Source: Pseudomonas sp. 8AS (GTDB taxonomy: Bacteria > Pseudomonadota > Gammaproteobacteria > Pseudomonadales > Pseudomonadaceae). Taken from it: a stretch of 64,000 bases of DNA. Shown one piece after another: positions 27,313-35,281 of this stretch. The notes beneath the pieces are model-generated. The model saw only the letters and a list, made by a program, of their open reading frames with translations, was not told the origin of the DNA and did not search any database. The stretch spans positions 2,194,117 through 2,258,116 of the forward strand of contig NZ_LR733406.1 in NCBI RefSeq assembly GCF_902506505.1, written 5' to 3'. Numbering within the stretch: position 1 is the stretch's first letter; the number at the start of each line of letters is the position of its first letter. A program made the position numbers and the translations under genes.

Positions 27313-27422
27313 GGCAGATGGGCTAAGCTGCAGGGGAGACCCCGCGAGCGTTGCGGGAACAGGGACGTGGTTGGCTGTAGCGTTGTTCCCCATGGTGCCT
27401 GCTCCTGTTCGAGGTGTTCGCG

Positions 27423-28229
27423 TTGTCTGTGCTTGCCCGCCTCCTGCTGCTCACGCTGACCTTGTGTCTGCTGCCGCCCGCCATGGCCGCGCAGTTGGTG
27501 CGGGTCGGCGCCTACCATTTCCCACCCTATGTGACCAAGCCGGAGAGCCCGGCGCCCGCTGGCCTGCTGCCCGAGCTGCTGGCGGCGCTGAACGCGGCCC
27601 AGGACGACTACCGCTTCGAGCTGCTGCCGACCTCGGTCACCCGGCGTTACCGGGATTTCACCCAGGGGCGCTATGACCTGATCCTGTTCGAGTCGCCGAG
27701 CTGGGGCTGGCAGGGCGTCGAGCTGGACAAGCTCGACCTGCAGATCAGCGATGCCGAGGTGTATGTCGCCCGGGCCGAGCCCGGCCGTGGCCAGGATTAT
27801 TTCGCCAGCCTCAGGGGCAAGCGCATGGCCCTGTACAGCGGCTACCACTACGGTTTTGCCGGCTTCAACGCGGACCAGGAATACCTCCGCCGCACCTTCC
27901 GCGCGGTGCTCACCTATTCCCACGACAGCAACCTGCGCATGTTGCTGCATGGCCGCGCCGAACTCAGCGTGGTGCCGCGCTCCTACCTGCACCTGTACCA
28001 GCAGAGCAACCCGCTGGAGCGCGAGCGGCTGCTGGTGTCCGCGCGCACCGATCAGGTCTATCACCACCATGCCCTGCTGCGTCGCAACGGCCCGCTCGGG
28101 GCGCAGGCGCTGGCCGAGCTGCTGGCTCGCCTGCAGGCCAGTGGTCGGCTGGCACAGTTGCTCGAACGCTACCAACTGCATGCCACCTCGGACGCAGTGC
28201 TGGAGCAGGCCGACCCTATGCAGCTGTGA
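27423..28229 (+). CDS. Periplasmic binding-protein-like protein, tandem paralogue 1
   Basis: 268 aa from the TTG at 27423 (GAGG 8 bp upstream; a GTG at 27414 is the alternative). A signal peptide ends PPAMA. The mature protein starts QLVRVGAYHFPPYVTKPE, and the family-3 solute-binding fold is suggested by GLLPELLAALN and YDLILFESPSWGWQG. Landmarks SGYHYGFAGFN and YSHDSNLRMLL are shared with the next gene. No transporter genes are adjacent. The role is unknown: the protein could sense or sequester a ligand. Confidence 0.75.
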   Translation: MSVLARLLLLTLTLCLLPPAMAAQLVRVGAYHFPPYVTKPESPAPAGLLPELLAALNAAQDDYRFELLPTSVTRRYRDFTQGRYDLILFESPSWGWQGVELDKLDLQISDAEVYVARAEPGRGQDYFASLRGKRMALYSGYHYGFAGFNADQEYLRRTFRAVLTYSHDSNLRMLLHGRAELSVVPRSYLHLYQQSNPLERERLLVSARTDQVYHHHALLRRNGPLGAQALAELLARLQASGRLAQLLERYQLHATSDAVLEQADPMQL

Positions 28230-28275
28230 CGGGCTGGGCTAGGCTTGGCGAAGGAAAGTTGTCGGTGGGGTCAGT

Positions 28276-29097
28276 ATGGAACTTTGGGGGCGCGGGCGCT
28301 GGCAGGCCTGTCTGCTGGCACTGCTCGGCATGGGCGGTGGCACGGCCATGGCCGCGCAAACCGTGCAGATCGCGGCCGTGCATTTTCCTCCCTACGTGAT
28401 CAAGCCGGAGCAGGGCGTGCAGCAGGGCCTGCTGAGCGAGCTGGCCGCGGCGCTCAACCAGATCCAGGACGACTACCAGTTCGTCCTGCGGGCTACTTCG
28501 CTGAACCGGCGCTTCGGCGATTTGCAGCAGGGCCGCATCGACATGGCCATCTTCGAGAACCCGGACTGGGGCTGGCAGGGCATCCCCGGGGCGCGCATCG
28601 ACCTGGGCCTGGAGGATGCCGAGATCTTCATCGCCCGGGTGCAGCCGGGGCGCGACCAGCGCTACTTTGAAAACCTGATGGACAAGCGCATGGCCTTGTT
28701 CAACGGCTACCACTACGGTTTTGCCGGCTTCAACAACGATCCGCTCTGGCTGGAGGAGAACTTCCAGGCCAAGCTGACCTATTCCCATGAAAGCAACCTG
28801 AACATGGTGCTGCGCGGGCGCGTCGATTTGGCGCCGATCACCCGTTCCTGGCTGGGTGCCCACCTGCGCGAAAAGCCCGAGTTGCGTGAGCAGCTGCTGG
28901 TTTCCGAGTGGGTCGACCAGGTCTACCGGCATTACGCGATCCTGCGGCCGCAGGCGCCGATCAGCGCCGAACGCTTTCGCCAGCTGATGCAGCAGCTGCG
29001 CGCCAATGGCCAGCTGACCCGGGTGTTCGCGCCCTACGGCATCGAGGTCAGGCCACGCGTAGCGGGTAGCTCAGCAACAGCAGATGCAGCAGATTGA
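28276..29097 (+). CDS. Periplasmic binding-protein-like protein, tandem paralogue 2
   Basis: 273 aa, clearly a duplicate of the preceding gene. It shares HFPPYVIKPE, PDWGWQG, NGYHYGFAGFN and YSHESNLNMVL, and the same spacing throughout. It has a signal peptide (ALLGMGGGTAMAA). Its last 50 bases overlap the 3' end of the opposite-strand protease gene, so its C-terminal tail (RPRVAGSSATADAAD) differs from paralogue 1. Only 46 bp separate the two paralogues, so co-transcription is likely. Confidence 0.78.
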   Translation: MELWGRGRWQACLLALLGMGGGTAMAAQTVQIAAVHFPPYVIKPEQGVQQGLLSELAAALNQIQDDYQFVLRATSLNRRFGDLQQGRIDMAIFENPDWGWQGIPGARIDLGLEDAEIFIARVQPGRDQRYFENLMDKRMALFNGYHYGFAGFNNDPLWLEENFQAKLTYSHESNLNMVLRGRVDLAPITRSWLGAHLREKPELREQLLVSEWVDQVYRHYAILRPQAPISAERFRQLMQQLRANGQLTRVFAPYGIEVRPRVAGSSATADAAD

Positions 29098-29806
29098 CCG
29101 CCCCGTGCAGGGCGATGGCCAGGCTCAGGCGCCCGCTGCAGTGGAACACCAGGCCGTAGCCGAGGCCGGCCAGGGTGGCGACCAGGGCAAATAGCGGGCT
29201 GAACGGGATATGCGCGGCGCCGAACAGCGCGGCGGTCAGCAGCAGCCCCGGCCACAGGCCCAGCGTCTTGATCAATTGCGTCTGCAGCCAGGCGCGGAAC
29301 AGCAGCTCCTCGGCCAGCACGGCCACCCCCAGGTTCACCGCCAGCCATAGCCACAGGCCCTGTGGCCATTTCGGCTGCCAGCTCACCACGCCCAGCAGCA
29401 GTGCCAGCAGCGGCACCAGCAGCAAGGTCAGGCCCATGACCAGCCACAGGGTTTTTCCCAGGGGCTGGCGCCGCGACGGCTGGCCCAGCCACCAGGCCAG
29501 CAGGGTCAGGCCGAGCAGCAGCTTGTCCCAGGACAGGCGCAGCGCGTAGGGCAGGGCATCCGGACTGATTTGTCGTGGCGGCCACAGCTCGACGGGCAGG
29601 AAGCCGGGCAGCAGGTGGGCGGCCAGAACGATGCCGGCGAGCAGACCGCCGGACCACCACAGCCAGTGCGGCAGGTAGGGGCCGGCGAACAGCAGCCAGC
29701 CGATCAGCAGAACGGCAAACAGCAGGCCTGGCGGCTGGATAAAGCCCAGGCCCAGACCCAGGCCGAGGGCAATCAGCGGTAGCAGCAGGCGCAGGTGCAG
29801 CGGCAT
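29048..29806 (-). CDS. CPBP-family intramembrane metalloprotease
   Basis: 252 aa, mostly hydrophobic, with about seven or eight membrane segments. The three abortive-infection/CAAX-protease motifs are present in order: EELLFRAWLQ (paired Glu and Arg), FGAAHIPFSP (His) and HGAVNLLHLL (His/Asn). These form the metal site of CPBP glutamic/metallo proteases. AAGGA precedes the ATG. Substrates of bacterial members are mostly unknown; some process peptides or act in defence. It is convergent with, and overlaps, the upstream binding-protein gene by 50 bp. Confidence 0.88.
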   Translation of the reverse strand: MPLHLRLLLPLIALGLGLGLGFIQPPGLLFAVLLIGWLLFAGPYLPHWLWWSGGLLAGIVLAAHLLPGFLPVELWPPRQISPDALPYALRLSWDKLLLGLTLLAWWLGQPSRRQPLGKTLWLVMGLTLLLVPLLALLLGVVSWQPKWPQGLWLWLAVNLGVAVLAEELLFRAWLQTQLIKTLGLWPGLLLTAALFGAAHIPFSPLFALVATLAGLGYGLVFHCSGRLSLAIALHGAVNLLHLLLLSYPLRVA

Positions 29807-29884
29807 TCGACATCCTTGTGGCGGAGTCCGGAGGTCATCCGGGGCAGGACGAGTAGCGGATTTTCGGAGGCAGGTGGACCGTGC

Positions 29885-30052
29885 TTAGCGGTCTTTGGCG
29901 TCCTTGGCATCCTGCTCGGCATTGCGCGCATGGATGCGCTTGAGCTGTTCCTCGCTCAGCGGCAGCTTGCGCGCGCTGTCGTGCAGCAGCATCAGGCTGG
30001 CGAGGATCGAGCCGAGGACCAGGATGATGATCAGCCAGGCGTACCAGGGCAT
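29885..30052 (-). CDS. 55-aa single-span protein, DUF2897 type
   Basis: Starts ATG at 30052 with GGAG just upstream. The product begins MPWYAWLIIILVLGSILASL (one membrane segment, residues 4-22). It continues with a charged cytoplasmic tail (LPLSEEQLKRIHARN, ending AKDAKDR). Length and sequence style match DUF2897, a small inner-membrane protein family of unknown function. It lies 51 bp downstream of the eutC stop codon, on the same strand. Confidence 0.8.
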   Translation of the reverse strand: MPWYAWLIIILVLGSILASLMLLHDSARKLPLSEEQLKRIHARNAEQDAKDAKDR

Positions 30053-30103
30053 GGGATTCTCCTTCGGTTAAGAACTCCACCATAACCCCGTACGCCCGCG
30101 CTG

Positions 30104-30865
30104 TCAGTTGCCCGGCACACTCTGCAGGCCGCTGTCGTCCTTCAGCTCGACCCCGGACAGTTGCAGGCGCAGGGCCTGGCGGGCGAGGAACTCCAGCTTG
30201 TGCGCGGCCAGGGCATAGGCCAGGCCCTCGGGGCGCACGTTGGAGATGCAGTTGCGCTGGCTGTCCATCATGCCCGGCCGCGGCTGGTAGGTCAGGTAGA
30301 TGCCCAGGCTGTCCGGCGAGCTGAGCCCCGGCCGCTCGCCGATCAGCACGATGACCAGGCGCGCGCGCAGGGCCTCGCCGATGCCGTCGCCAATCGCCAC
30401 GCGGCCCTGCTCGGCCAGCACCACCGGGGTGTTGGCCCAGTCGGTGTCGAAGCGTTCACGCAGCAGTTCCAGCAGGGGCAGGGCATGGCGCTGGATGGCC
30501 ACCGACGACAGGCCATCGGCGAGGACGATGGCCAGTTCCGGTGCGGCCAGTTCGTGCAGCAGGCGGGCGCGGCACTCCTCGCTGAGGTGGCGGCCGTAAT
30601 CCGGGCGCAGCAGGTAGGTCTGCCGGTCGCTGGCGTTGCTGTGCACCTGCAGGGTACGGAAGCCGGCGTGACGCAGCTGCTGCTTGAGTTCGGCGAAATC
30701 CAGCGGGCGGTGCACGGCATCGCGGGCCTGGGCGTGGGCCAGGCCGAACTTGAGCACTTCGCGGGTCGGCAGGCTCGCACCGACCCGGCCCAGGGCGATG
30801 CGCGCCGAGGTGTGTGCGCGCAGTTCGTCCCAGGGGTTGTGTTGCGTCAGGTCCTTATCGTTCAT
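30104..30865 (-). CDS. eutC: Ethanolamine ammonia-lyase small subunit
   Basis: 253 aa from the ATG at 30865, slightly shorter than enterobacterial EutC. Conserved segments include HTSARIALGRVGASLPT, DYGRHLSEE, LADGLSSVAIQRHA, GDGIGEAL, IGERPGLSSPDSLGIYLT and ISNVRPEGL. With EutB it forms the adenosylcobalamin-dependent enzyme that splits ethanolamine into acetaldehyde and ammonia. The start codon overlaps the eutB stop (TGATG). No reactivase (eutA) or microcompartment shell genes are in the window. Confidence 0.95.
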   Translation of the reverse strand: MNDKDLTQHNPWDELRAHTSARIALGRVGASLPTREVLKFGLAHAQARDAVHRPLDFAELKQQLRHAGFRTLQVHSNASDRQTYLLRPDYGRHLSEECRARLLHELAAPELAIVLADGLSSVAIQRHALPLLELLRERFDTDWANTPVVLAEQGRVAIGDGIGEALRARLVIVLIGERPGLSSPDSLGIYLTYQPRPGMMDSQRNCISNVRPEGLAYALAAHKLEFLARQALRLQLSGVELKDDSGLQSVPGN

Positions 30866-32259
30866 CAGGCGGCTCCCGAAATGAAGGGCAGTTGCTTGAG
30901 CAGGTGGTGGCCGCGTCCGATCTCGCGCAGCGCGCCGGAAGGCTCGGTGATCGCCATGCGGGTCAGCCAGGCGTCGAACTCCGGGGCACGCCTGAGGCCC
31001 AGCAGCGAACGCAGGTACAGCGCGTCGTGGAACGAGGTGCTCTGGTAGTTGAGCATGATGTCGTCGGCGCCGGGGATGCCCATGATGAAGTTGATGCCGG
31101 CCGCGCCGAGCAGGGTCAGCAGGCTGTCCATGTCGTCCTGGTCGGCTTCGGCATGGTTGGTGTAGCACACGTCGCAGCCCATCGGCAGGCCCAGCAGCTT
31201 GGCGCAGAAGTGGTCTTCCAGCCCCGCGCGGATGATCTGCTTGCCGTCGTACAGGTACTCCGGGCCGATGAAACCGACCACGGTATTCACCAGCAGCGGC
31301 TTGAATTCGCGCGCCACCGCATAGGCGCGGGCCTCGCAGGTCTGCTGGTCGACGCCATGGTGGCCGCCGGCCGACAGCGCGCTGCCCTGGCCGGTCTCGA
31401 AGTACATCAGGTTGTCGCCGACTGTGCCGCGCCTGAGGCTCAGCGCCGCCTCGTGGGCCTCCCTGAGGATGGCCAGGGACACGCCGAAGCTGGCATTGGT
31501 CTTCTCGCTGCCGGCGATGGACTGGAACACCAGGTCGATCGGCGCGCCGGCCTCGATGGCCTGGATCTGCGTGGTGACGTGGGTGAGCACGCAGCTCTGC
31601 ATGGGGATGTCGAACTGCTGGCGCACCTCATCCATCATCTGCCACAGGCGCATCAGGGTCGGCAGCGAGTCGCTGGCCGGGTTGATCCCCACCGTGGCGT
31701 CGCCCGCGCCATACAGCAGGCCGTCGAGCAGGCTGGCGGCGATGCCGCGCACGTCGTCGGTCGGGTGGTTGGGCTGCAGGCGCACCGAGAGGTGGCCGGG
31801 CAGGCCGATGGTGTTGCGAAAGCGGGTGATTACCCGGCACTTCTTGGCCACCAGGATCAGGTCCTGGTTGCGCATCAGCTTGCTCACCGCGGCCACCATC
31901 TCCGGGGTCAGGCCCATGGCCACGGCACTCAGGGTGGCACTGTCGCTGCTGTCGAGCAGCAGCCAGTCGCGCAGGTCGCCCACCGTCAGGTGGCTGATCG
32001 GGGCGAAGGCGTGCGCGTCGTGGCGGTCGATGATCAGGCGGCTGACCTCATCCTGCTCGTAGGGAATCAGCGCCTCGTTGAGAAAGGCCTTGAGCGGCAC
32101 GTCGGCCAGGGCCAGCTTGGCCGCCATGCGCTCTTCGTAGGTGGCGGCGGCGAGGCCGGCCAGGTAGTCGCCGGAGCGCGCCGGGCTGGCCTTGGCCAGC
32201 AGGGTCTTGAGGTCGGCGAAGCGGTACAGCTGGTTGCCGACGGTGGTCTGGAAGGGCAT
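30865..32259 (-). CDS. eutB: Ethanolamine ammonia-lyase large subunit
   Basis: 464 aa, standard length for the catalytic TIM-barrel subunit. Recognisable stretches are NPASDSLPTLMRLW, GSEKTNASFGVS, FETGQGSALSAGGHHGVDQQT and GLPMGCDVCYTNHAEADQDDM. It binds the corrin and substrate; EutC completes the B12 site. It lies downstream of eat but after a strong terminator-like hairpin, so transcription from eat into eutBC may be attenuated. Confidence 0.97.
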   Translation of the reverse strand: MPFQTTVGNQLYRFADLKTLLAKASPARSGDYLAGLAAATYEERMAAKLALADVPLKAFLNEALIPYEQDEVSRLIIDRHDAHAFAPISHLTVGDLRDWLLLDSSDSATLSAVAMGLTPEMVAAVSKLMRNQDLILVAKKCRVITRFRNTIGLPGHLSVRLQPNHPTDDVRGIAASLLDGLLYGAGDATVGINPASDSLPTLMRLWQMMDEVRQQFDIPMQSCVLTHVTTQIQAIEAGAPIDLVFQSIAGSEKTNASFGVSLAILREAHEAALSLRRGTVGDNLMYFETGQGSALSAGGHHGVDQQTCEARAYAVAREFKPLLVNTVVGFIGPEYLYDGKQIIRAGLEDHFCAKLLGLPMGCDVCYTNHAEADQDDMDSLLTLLGAAGINFIMGIPGADDIMLNYQSTSFHDALYLRSLLGLRRAPEFDAWLTRMAITEPSGALREIGRGHHLLKQLPFISGAA

Positions 32260-32285
32260 GGCGGGCTCCAGCCGAGTGCGCGAGT

Positions 32286-32316
32286 GAAAAAACGAGCCCC
32301 GGCATGCCGGGGCTCG
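32286..32316 (-). terminator. Terminator between eat and eutB
   Basis: On the minus strand, a perfect 24-base palindrome with arms CGAGCCCCGG/CCGGGGCTCG is followed by TTTTTTC. It starts 22 bp after the eat stop codon and ends 27 bp before eutB. Confidence 0.88.
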
Positions 32317-32337
32317 CGTTGCAGCATAGAGCTTTTA

Positions 32338-33708
32338 TCAGGCGGCTTCACCGCTGAGCAGCACATCGCTCGGTGCGTCGGCGCGTTGCTGGGCGGTGAG
32401 CTGGAAGTAGGCGAAGCCGACCGCCATGAAGCCGAGGAAGATCAGGCCGATGGTGGTGTTGAACCAGGCCATGGCGACCAGGCAGACCAGCGCCAGGGCC
32501 AGGGCGATGCCGGGTATCAGTGGGTAGCCCGGGGCCATGAAGCTGCGCTCCAGGTTCGGCTCGGTTTTGCGCAGCTTGAACAGGCTGAGCATGCTCATGA
32601 TGTACATGACGATGGCGCCGAACACGCTCATGGTGATCATCGCCGCAGTCAGGCTCATGCCCTGCGGGTTGATCAGGCCGTCGCTGTAGATCGCAGCGAT
32701 GCCGACCACGCCGCCGGCGAGGATGGCCCGGTGCGGGGTGTGGAAACGCGACAGCTTGGCCAGGCCCTTGGGCAGGTAGCCGGCGCGGGCGAGGGCGAAG
32801 AACTGCCGCGAGTAGCCGAGGATGATGCCGTGGAAGCTGGCCACCAGGCCGAACAGGCCGATCCACACCAGCATATGCAGCCAGCCCGAATCTTCGCCCA
32901 CCACGGTCTTCATCGCCTGCGGCAGCGGGTCGTTGATATTGGCTAGGGTGCTCCAGTCGCCGACGCCGCCGGCCATGATCATCACCCCGAGGGCCAGCGC
33001 CACCAGGGTCAGGATGCCGCTCAGGTAGGCCTTGGGAATGGTGCGCTTGGGGTCCTTGGCTTCCTCGGCGGCCATCGCCGCGCCCTCGATGGCGAGGAAG
33101 AACCAGATGGCGAAGGGAATGGCGGCGAAGATGCCGGAGATCGCCGGCAGGCCGAACTCGTTGCTGCCGGCCCAGCCATTGAGCACGAAGTTGCTGAAGC
33201 TGAAGCCCGGCGCGACCACGCCCATGAACACCAGCAGTTCGGCCACGGCCAGCACGGTCACCACCAGCTCGAAGGTGGCGGCGATGCTCACCCCGACGAT
33301 ATTCAGGCCCATGAAGATGAGGTAGGCGCCGACCGCCGCGTGCTTCGGATCGAGCCCGGGAAACTGCACGTTGAGGTAGGCGCCGATGGCCATGGCGATG
33401 GCCGGCGGGGCGAAGACGAACTCGATCAGGGTGGCCAGGCCGGCGATCAGCCCGCCTTTCTCGCCGAAAGCGCGGCGGCTGTAGGCGAACGGGCCGCCGG
33501 CATGGGGGATGGCGGTGGTCAGCTCGGTGAAACTGAAGATGAAGCAGGTGTACATGGCCGCGACCATCAGCGCGGTGATCAGGAACCCGAGGGTGCCCGC
33601 CACGCCCCAGCCGTAGCTCCAGCCGAAATATTCCCCGGAAATCACCAGGCCGACGGCGATCCCCCACAGGTGCAGGGTGCCGAGGCTGGCTTTGAGTTGT
33701 GTGGTCAT
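32338..33708 (-). CDS. eat: Ethanolamine permease (APC family)
   Basis: 456 aa from the ATG at 33708, preceded by AGGGGAAC. Twelve hydrophobic segments are visible. The start HLWGIAVGLVISGEYFGWSYGWG is typical of the ethanolamine permease subfamily of APC transporters. It imports ethanolamine for EutBC. The longer reading frame upstream of 33708 lacks hydrophobic or conserved character and is not used. Expression is probably driven by the sigma-54 promoter 43 bp upstream. Confidence 0.93.
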   Translation of the reverse strand: MTTQLKASLGTLHLWGIAVGLVISGEYFGWSYGWGVAGTLGFLITALMVAAMYTCFIFSFTELTTAIPHAGGPFAYSRRAFGEKGGLIAGLATLIEFVFAPPAIAMAIGAYLNVQFPGLDPKHAAVGAYLIFMGLNIVGVSIAATFELVVTVLAVAELLVFMGVVAPGFSFSNFVLNGWAGSNEFGLPAISGIFAAIPFAIWFFLAIEGAAMAAEEAKDPKRTIPKAYLSGILTLVALALGVMIMAGGVGDWSTLANINDPLPQAMKTVVGEDSGWLHMLVWIGLFGLVASFHGIILGYSRQFFALARAGYLPKGLAKLSRFHTPHRAILAGGVVGIAAIYSDGLINPQGMSLTAAMITMSVFGAIVMYIMSMLSLFKLRKTEPNLERSFMAPGYPLIPGIALALALVCLVAMAWFNTTIGLIFLGFMAVGFAYFQLTAQQRADAPSDVLLSGEAA

Positions 33709-33750
33709 GCGCTGTTCCCCTGTGCATTCAACCTGAGATGGGCGAGGCAG

Positions 33751-33766
33751 TGCACTGCCTGTGCCA
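33751..33766 (-). promoter_or_regulatory. Sigma-54 (-24/-12) promoter of eat
   Basis: On the minus strand TGGCAC-AGGCA-GTGCA matches TGGCACG-N4-TTGCA with the invariant GG and GC at correct spacing. Transcription would start about 30 bp before the eat start codon. P. aeruginosa ethanolamine catabolism is known to be sigma-54 dependent. Confidence 0.7.
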
Positions 33767-33900
33767 GGTCGGCGCAAGCCGCGCCGGCCGGCGCTTTGCC
33801 CGGCTCCAGGGGGACTTGGCTGCTGCAGAGTGGTGCGCGGCGGGGGCGGCGCGATGCGTTTCGCTACACGGCGAAGCGCGGGCGCGCCTGCCGCGGCGGC

Positions 33901-33914
33901 GTGACGGCTGTCAC
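33901..33914. promoter_or_regulatory. Candidate enhancer-binding site upstream of eat
   Basis: GTGAC-GGCT-GTCAC is a perfect 5-bp inverted repeat about 145 bp upstream of the sigma-54 element, a normal distance for a bacterial enhancer-binding protein site. Confidence 0.35.
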
Positions 33915-33973
33915 ACGCCGGCAACCTGGTGCTGCTTCAATGCCGGCCATTCGCACTGTTCGGGATTGGTTCC

Positions 33974-35278
33974 ATGGATGTTGTTCCCGCCCTGACCCAT
34001 TTGCTGCGGCCGATTTCGCCCTTGCCCGCCACGCTCAGCATCAGCGACGTGGCCGACCAGTTGTTGCGCCCCGAGCACCAGGCCTTCCTCTCGCTGCCGG
34101 TGGTGGACGAGCACGGCCGGCCGCTGGGCCTGGTCAGCCGCTCGACCCTGCAGGACATCTTCATGCAGCGCTTCGGCCGCGACCTGTGGGGGCGCAAGCC
34201 GGTACGCGAGGTGATGAACCCGGCGCCGCTGGTGGTCAGCCAGCACACCAGCCTGGAAGAGGCGGCGCGGCAGATCACCGCGCAACTGCAGTCGCCGATC
34301 CGTGACGACTTCATCCTGATCGACGAACACGGCCTGTATCGCGGCCTGGGCACCGTGCTCGACCTGCTCAAGGCCATGGAAAGCCGGGTGACCCAGCGCA
34401 ACCGGGTGCTGCGCCAGGCGCTGGTCGAGCTCAAGGAATCCCAGGCGCAGCTGGTGCAGTCGGAGAAGATGGCCTCGCTGGGGCAGATGGTCGCCGGCGT
34501 GGCCCACGAGCTGAACACCCCGCTGGGCTATGTGACGAACAACCTGCAGCTGCTGCGCGAACTGACCACGCCGCTGCTCGACCTGGCCGAGGCCCAGGCC
34601 CGGCTGGGCGATTGCCTGGCCGATCCGGCCTGCAGCGAAGACGATCTGGCGCAGGCCTTCGACAGCGCGGCCCGGGCCCGCGCGCTGGCCGCTCCCGAGC
34701 TGCTGGGCGACGACCTGACGCAACTGTTCGACGACACCCGCTACGGCCTGCAGCAGATCGGCGAACTGGTGGTCGGCCTCAAGGATTTCGCCCGCCTGGA
34801 TCGCGCCATGAGCGAGGAGGTCGACCTCAACGACTGCATCCGCAGCGCCCTGCTGATCGCCCGCAACCACATCAAGGACAAGGCCGAGGTGCAGCAGCAG
34901 CTCGGTGAGCTGCCGCGCATCGCCTGCGCGCCCTCGCAGATCAACCAGGTGCTGCTCAACCTGCTGAACAACGCGGCCCAGGCCATGGACGGCTTCGGCC
35001 GCATCCAGCTGAAGAGCTGGGCGGACGCGCAGCAGGTGCTGATTTCCGTGCAGGACAACGGCCGCGGCATGCCGCCGGAGGTGCTCAAGCGCATCTTCGA
35101 TCCGTTCTTCACCACCAAGCCGGTGGGCCAGGGCACCGGCCTGGGCCTGTCGATCAGCTTCAAGATCATCCAGGACCACGGCGGCAGCATCCGCGTGGTG
35201 TCTGAACCGGGGCGCGGCACGCGCTTCCTGATCAGCCTGCCGCATGGCCAGGCTGCCGCCCTGCAACGGAGCGCCTGA
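33974..35278 (+). CDS. Soluble sensor histidine kinase with N-terminal CBS-domain pair
   Basis: 434 aa with no membrane segment, so cytoplasmic. Residues about 10-135 form two CBS motifs (LPVVDEHGRPLGLVSR and REVMNPAPLVVS, then DDFILIDEHGLYRG), which usually bind adenine nucleotides. The phosphoacceptor is His178 in MVAGVAHELNTPLGYV. A roughly 100-residue helical segment separates it from the ATPase domain (NQVLLNLLNNAAQAM, VQDNGRGMP, GTGLGLSIS). The response-regulator gene starts 3 bp after the stop codon. It is divergent from eat but carries nothing linking it directly to ethanolamine. Confidence 0.88.
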   Translation: MDVVPALTHLLRPISPLPATLSISDVADQLLRPEHQAFLSLPVVDEHGRPLGLVSRSTLQDIFMQRFGRDLWGRKPVREVMNPAPLVVSQHTSLEEAARQITAQLQSPIRDDFILIDEHGLYRGLGTVLDLLKAMESRVTQRNRVLRQALVELKESQAQLVQSEKMASLGQMVAGVAHELNTPLGYVTNNLQLLRELTTPLLDLAEAQARLGDCLADPACSEDDLAQAFDSAARARALAAPELLGDDLTQLFDDTRYGLQQIGELVVGLKDFARLDRAMSEEVDLNDCIRSALLIARNHIKDKAEVQQQLGELPRIACAPSQINQVLLNLLNNAAQAMDGFGRIQLKSWADAQQVLISVQDNGRGMPPEVLKRIFDPFFTTKPVGQGTGLGLSISFKIIQDHGGSIRVVSEPGRGTRFLISLPHGQAAALQRSA

Positions 35279-35281
35279 CCC

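Noticed and set aside
29835..30083. 82-aa minus-strand open frame over the DUF2897 gene
   Set aside because: It has Ala/Arg/Gln-rich shadow composition. The 55-aa frame in another register has a ribosome-binding site and a proper membrane segment.
30104..32259. Ethanolamine-utilisation microcompartment locus
   Set aside because: Only eat, eutB and eutC are present; no shell protein, reactivase or aldehyde dehydrogenase gene is in the window.
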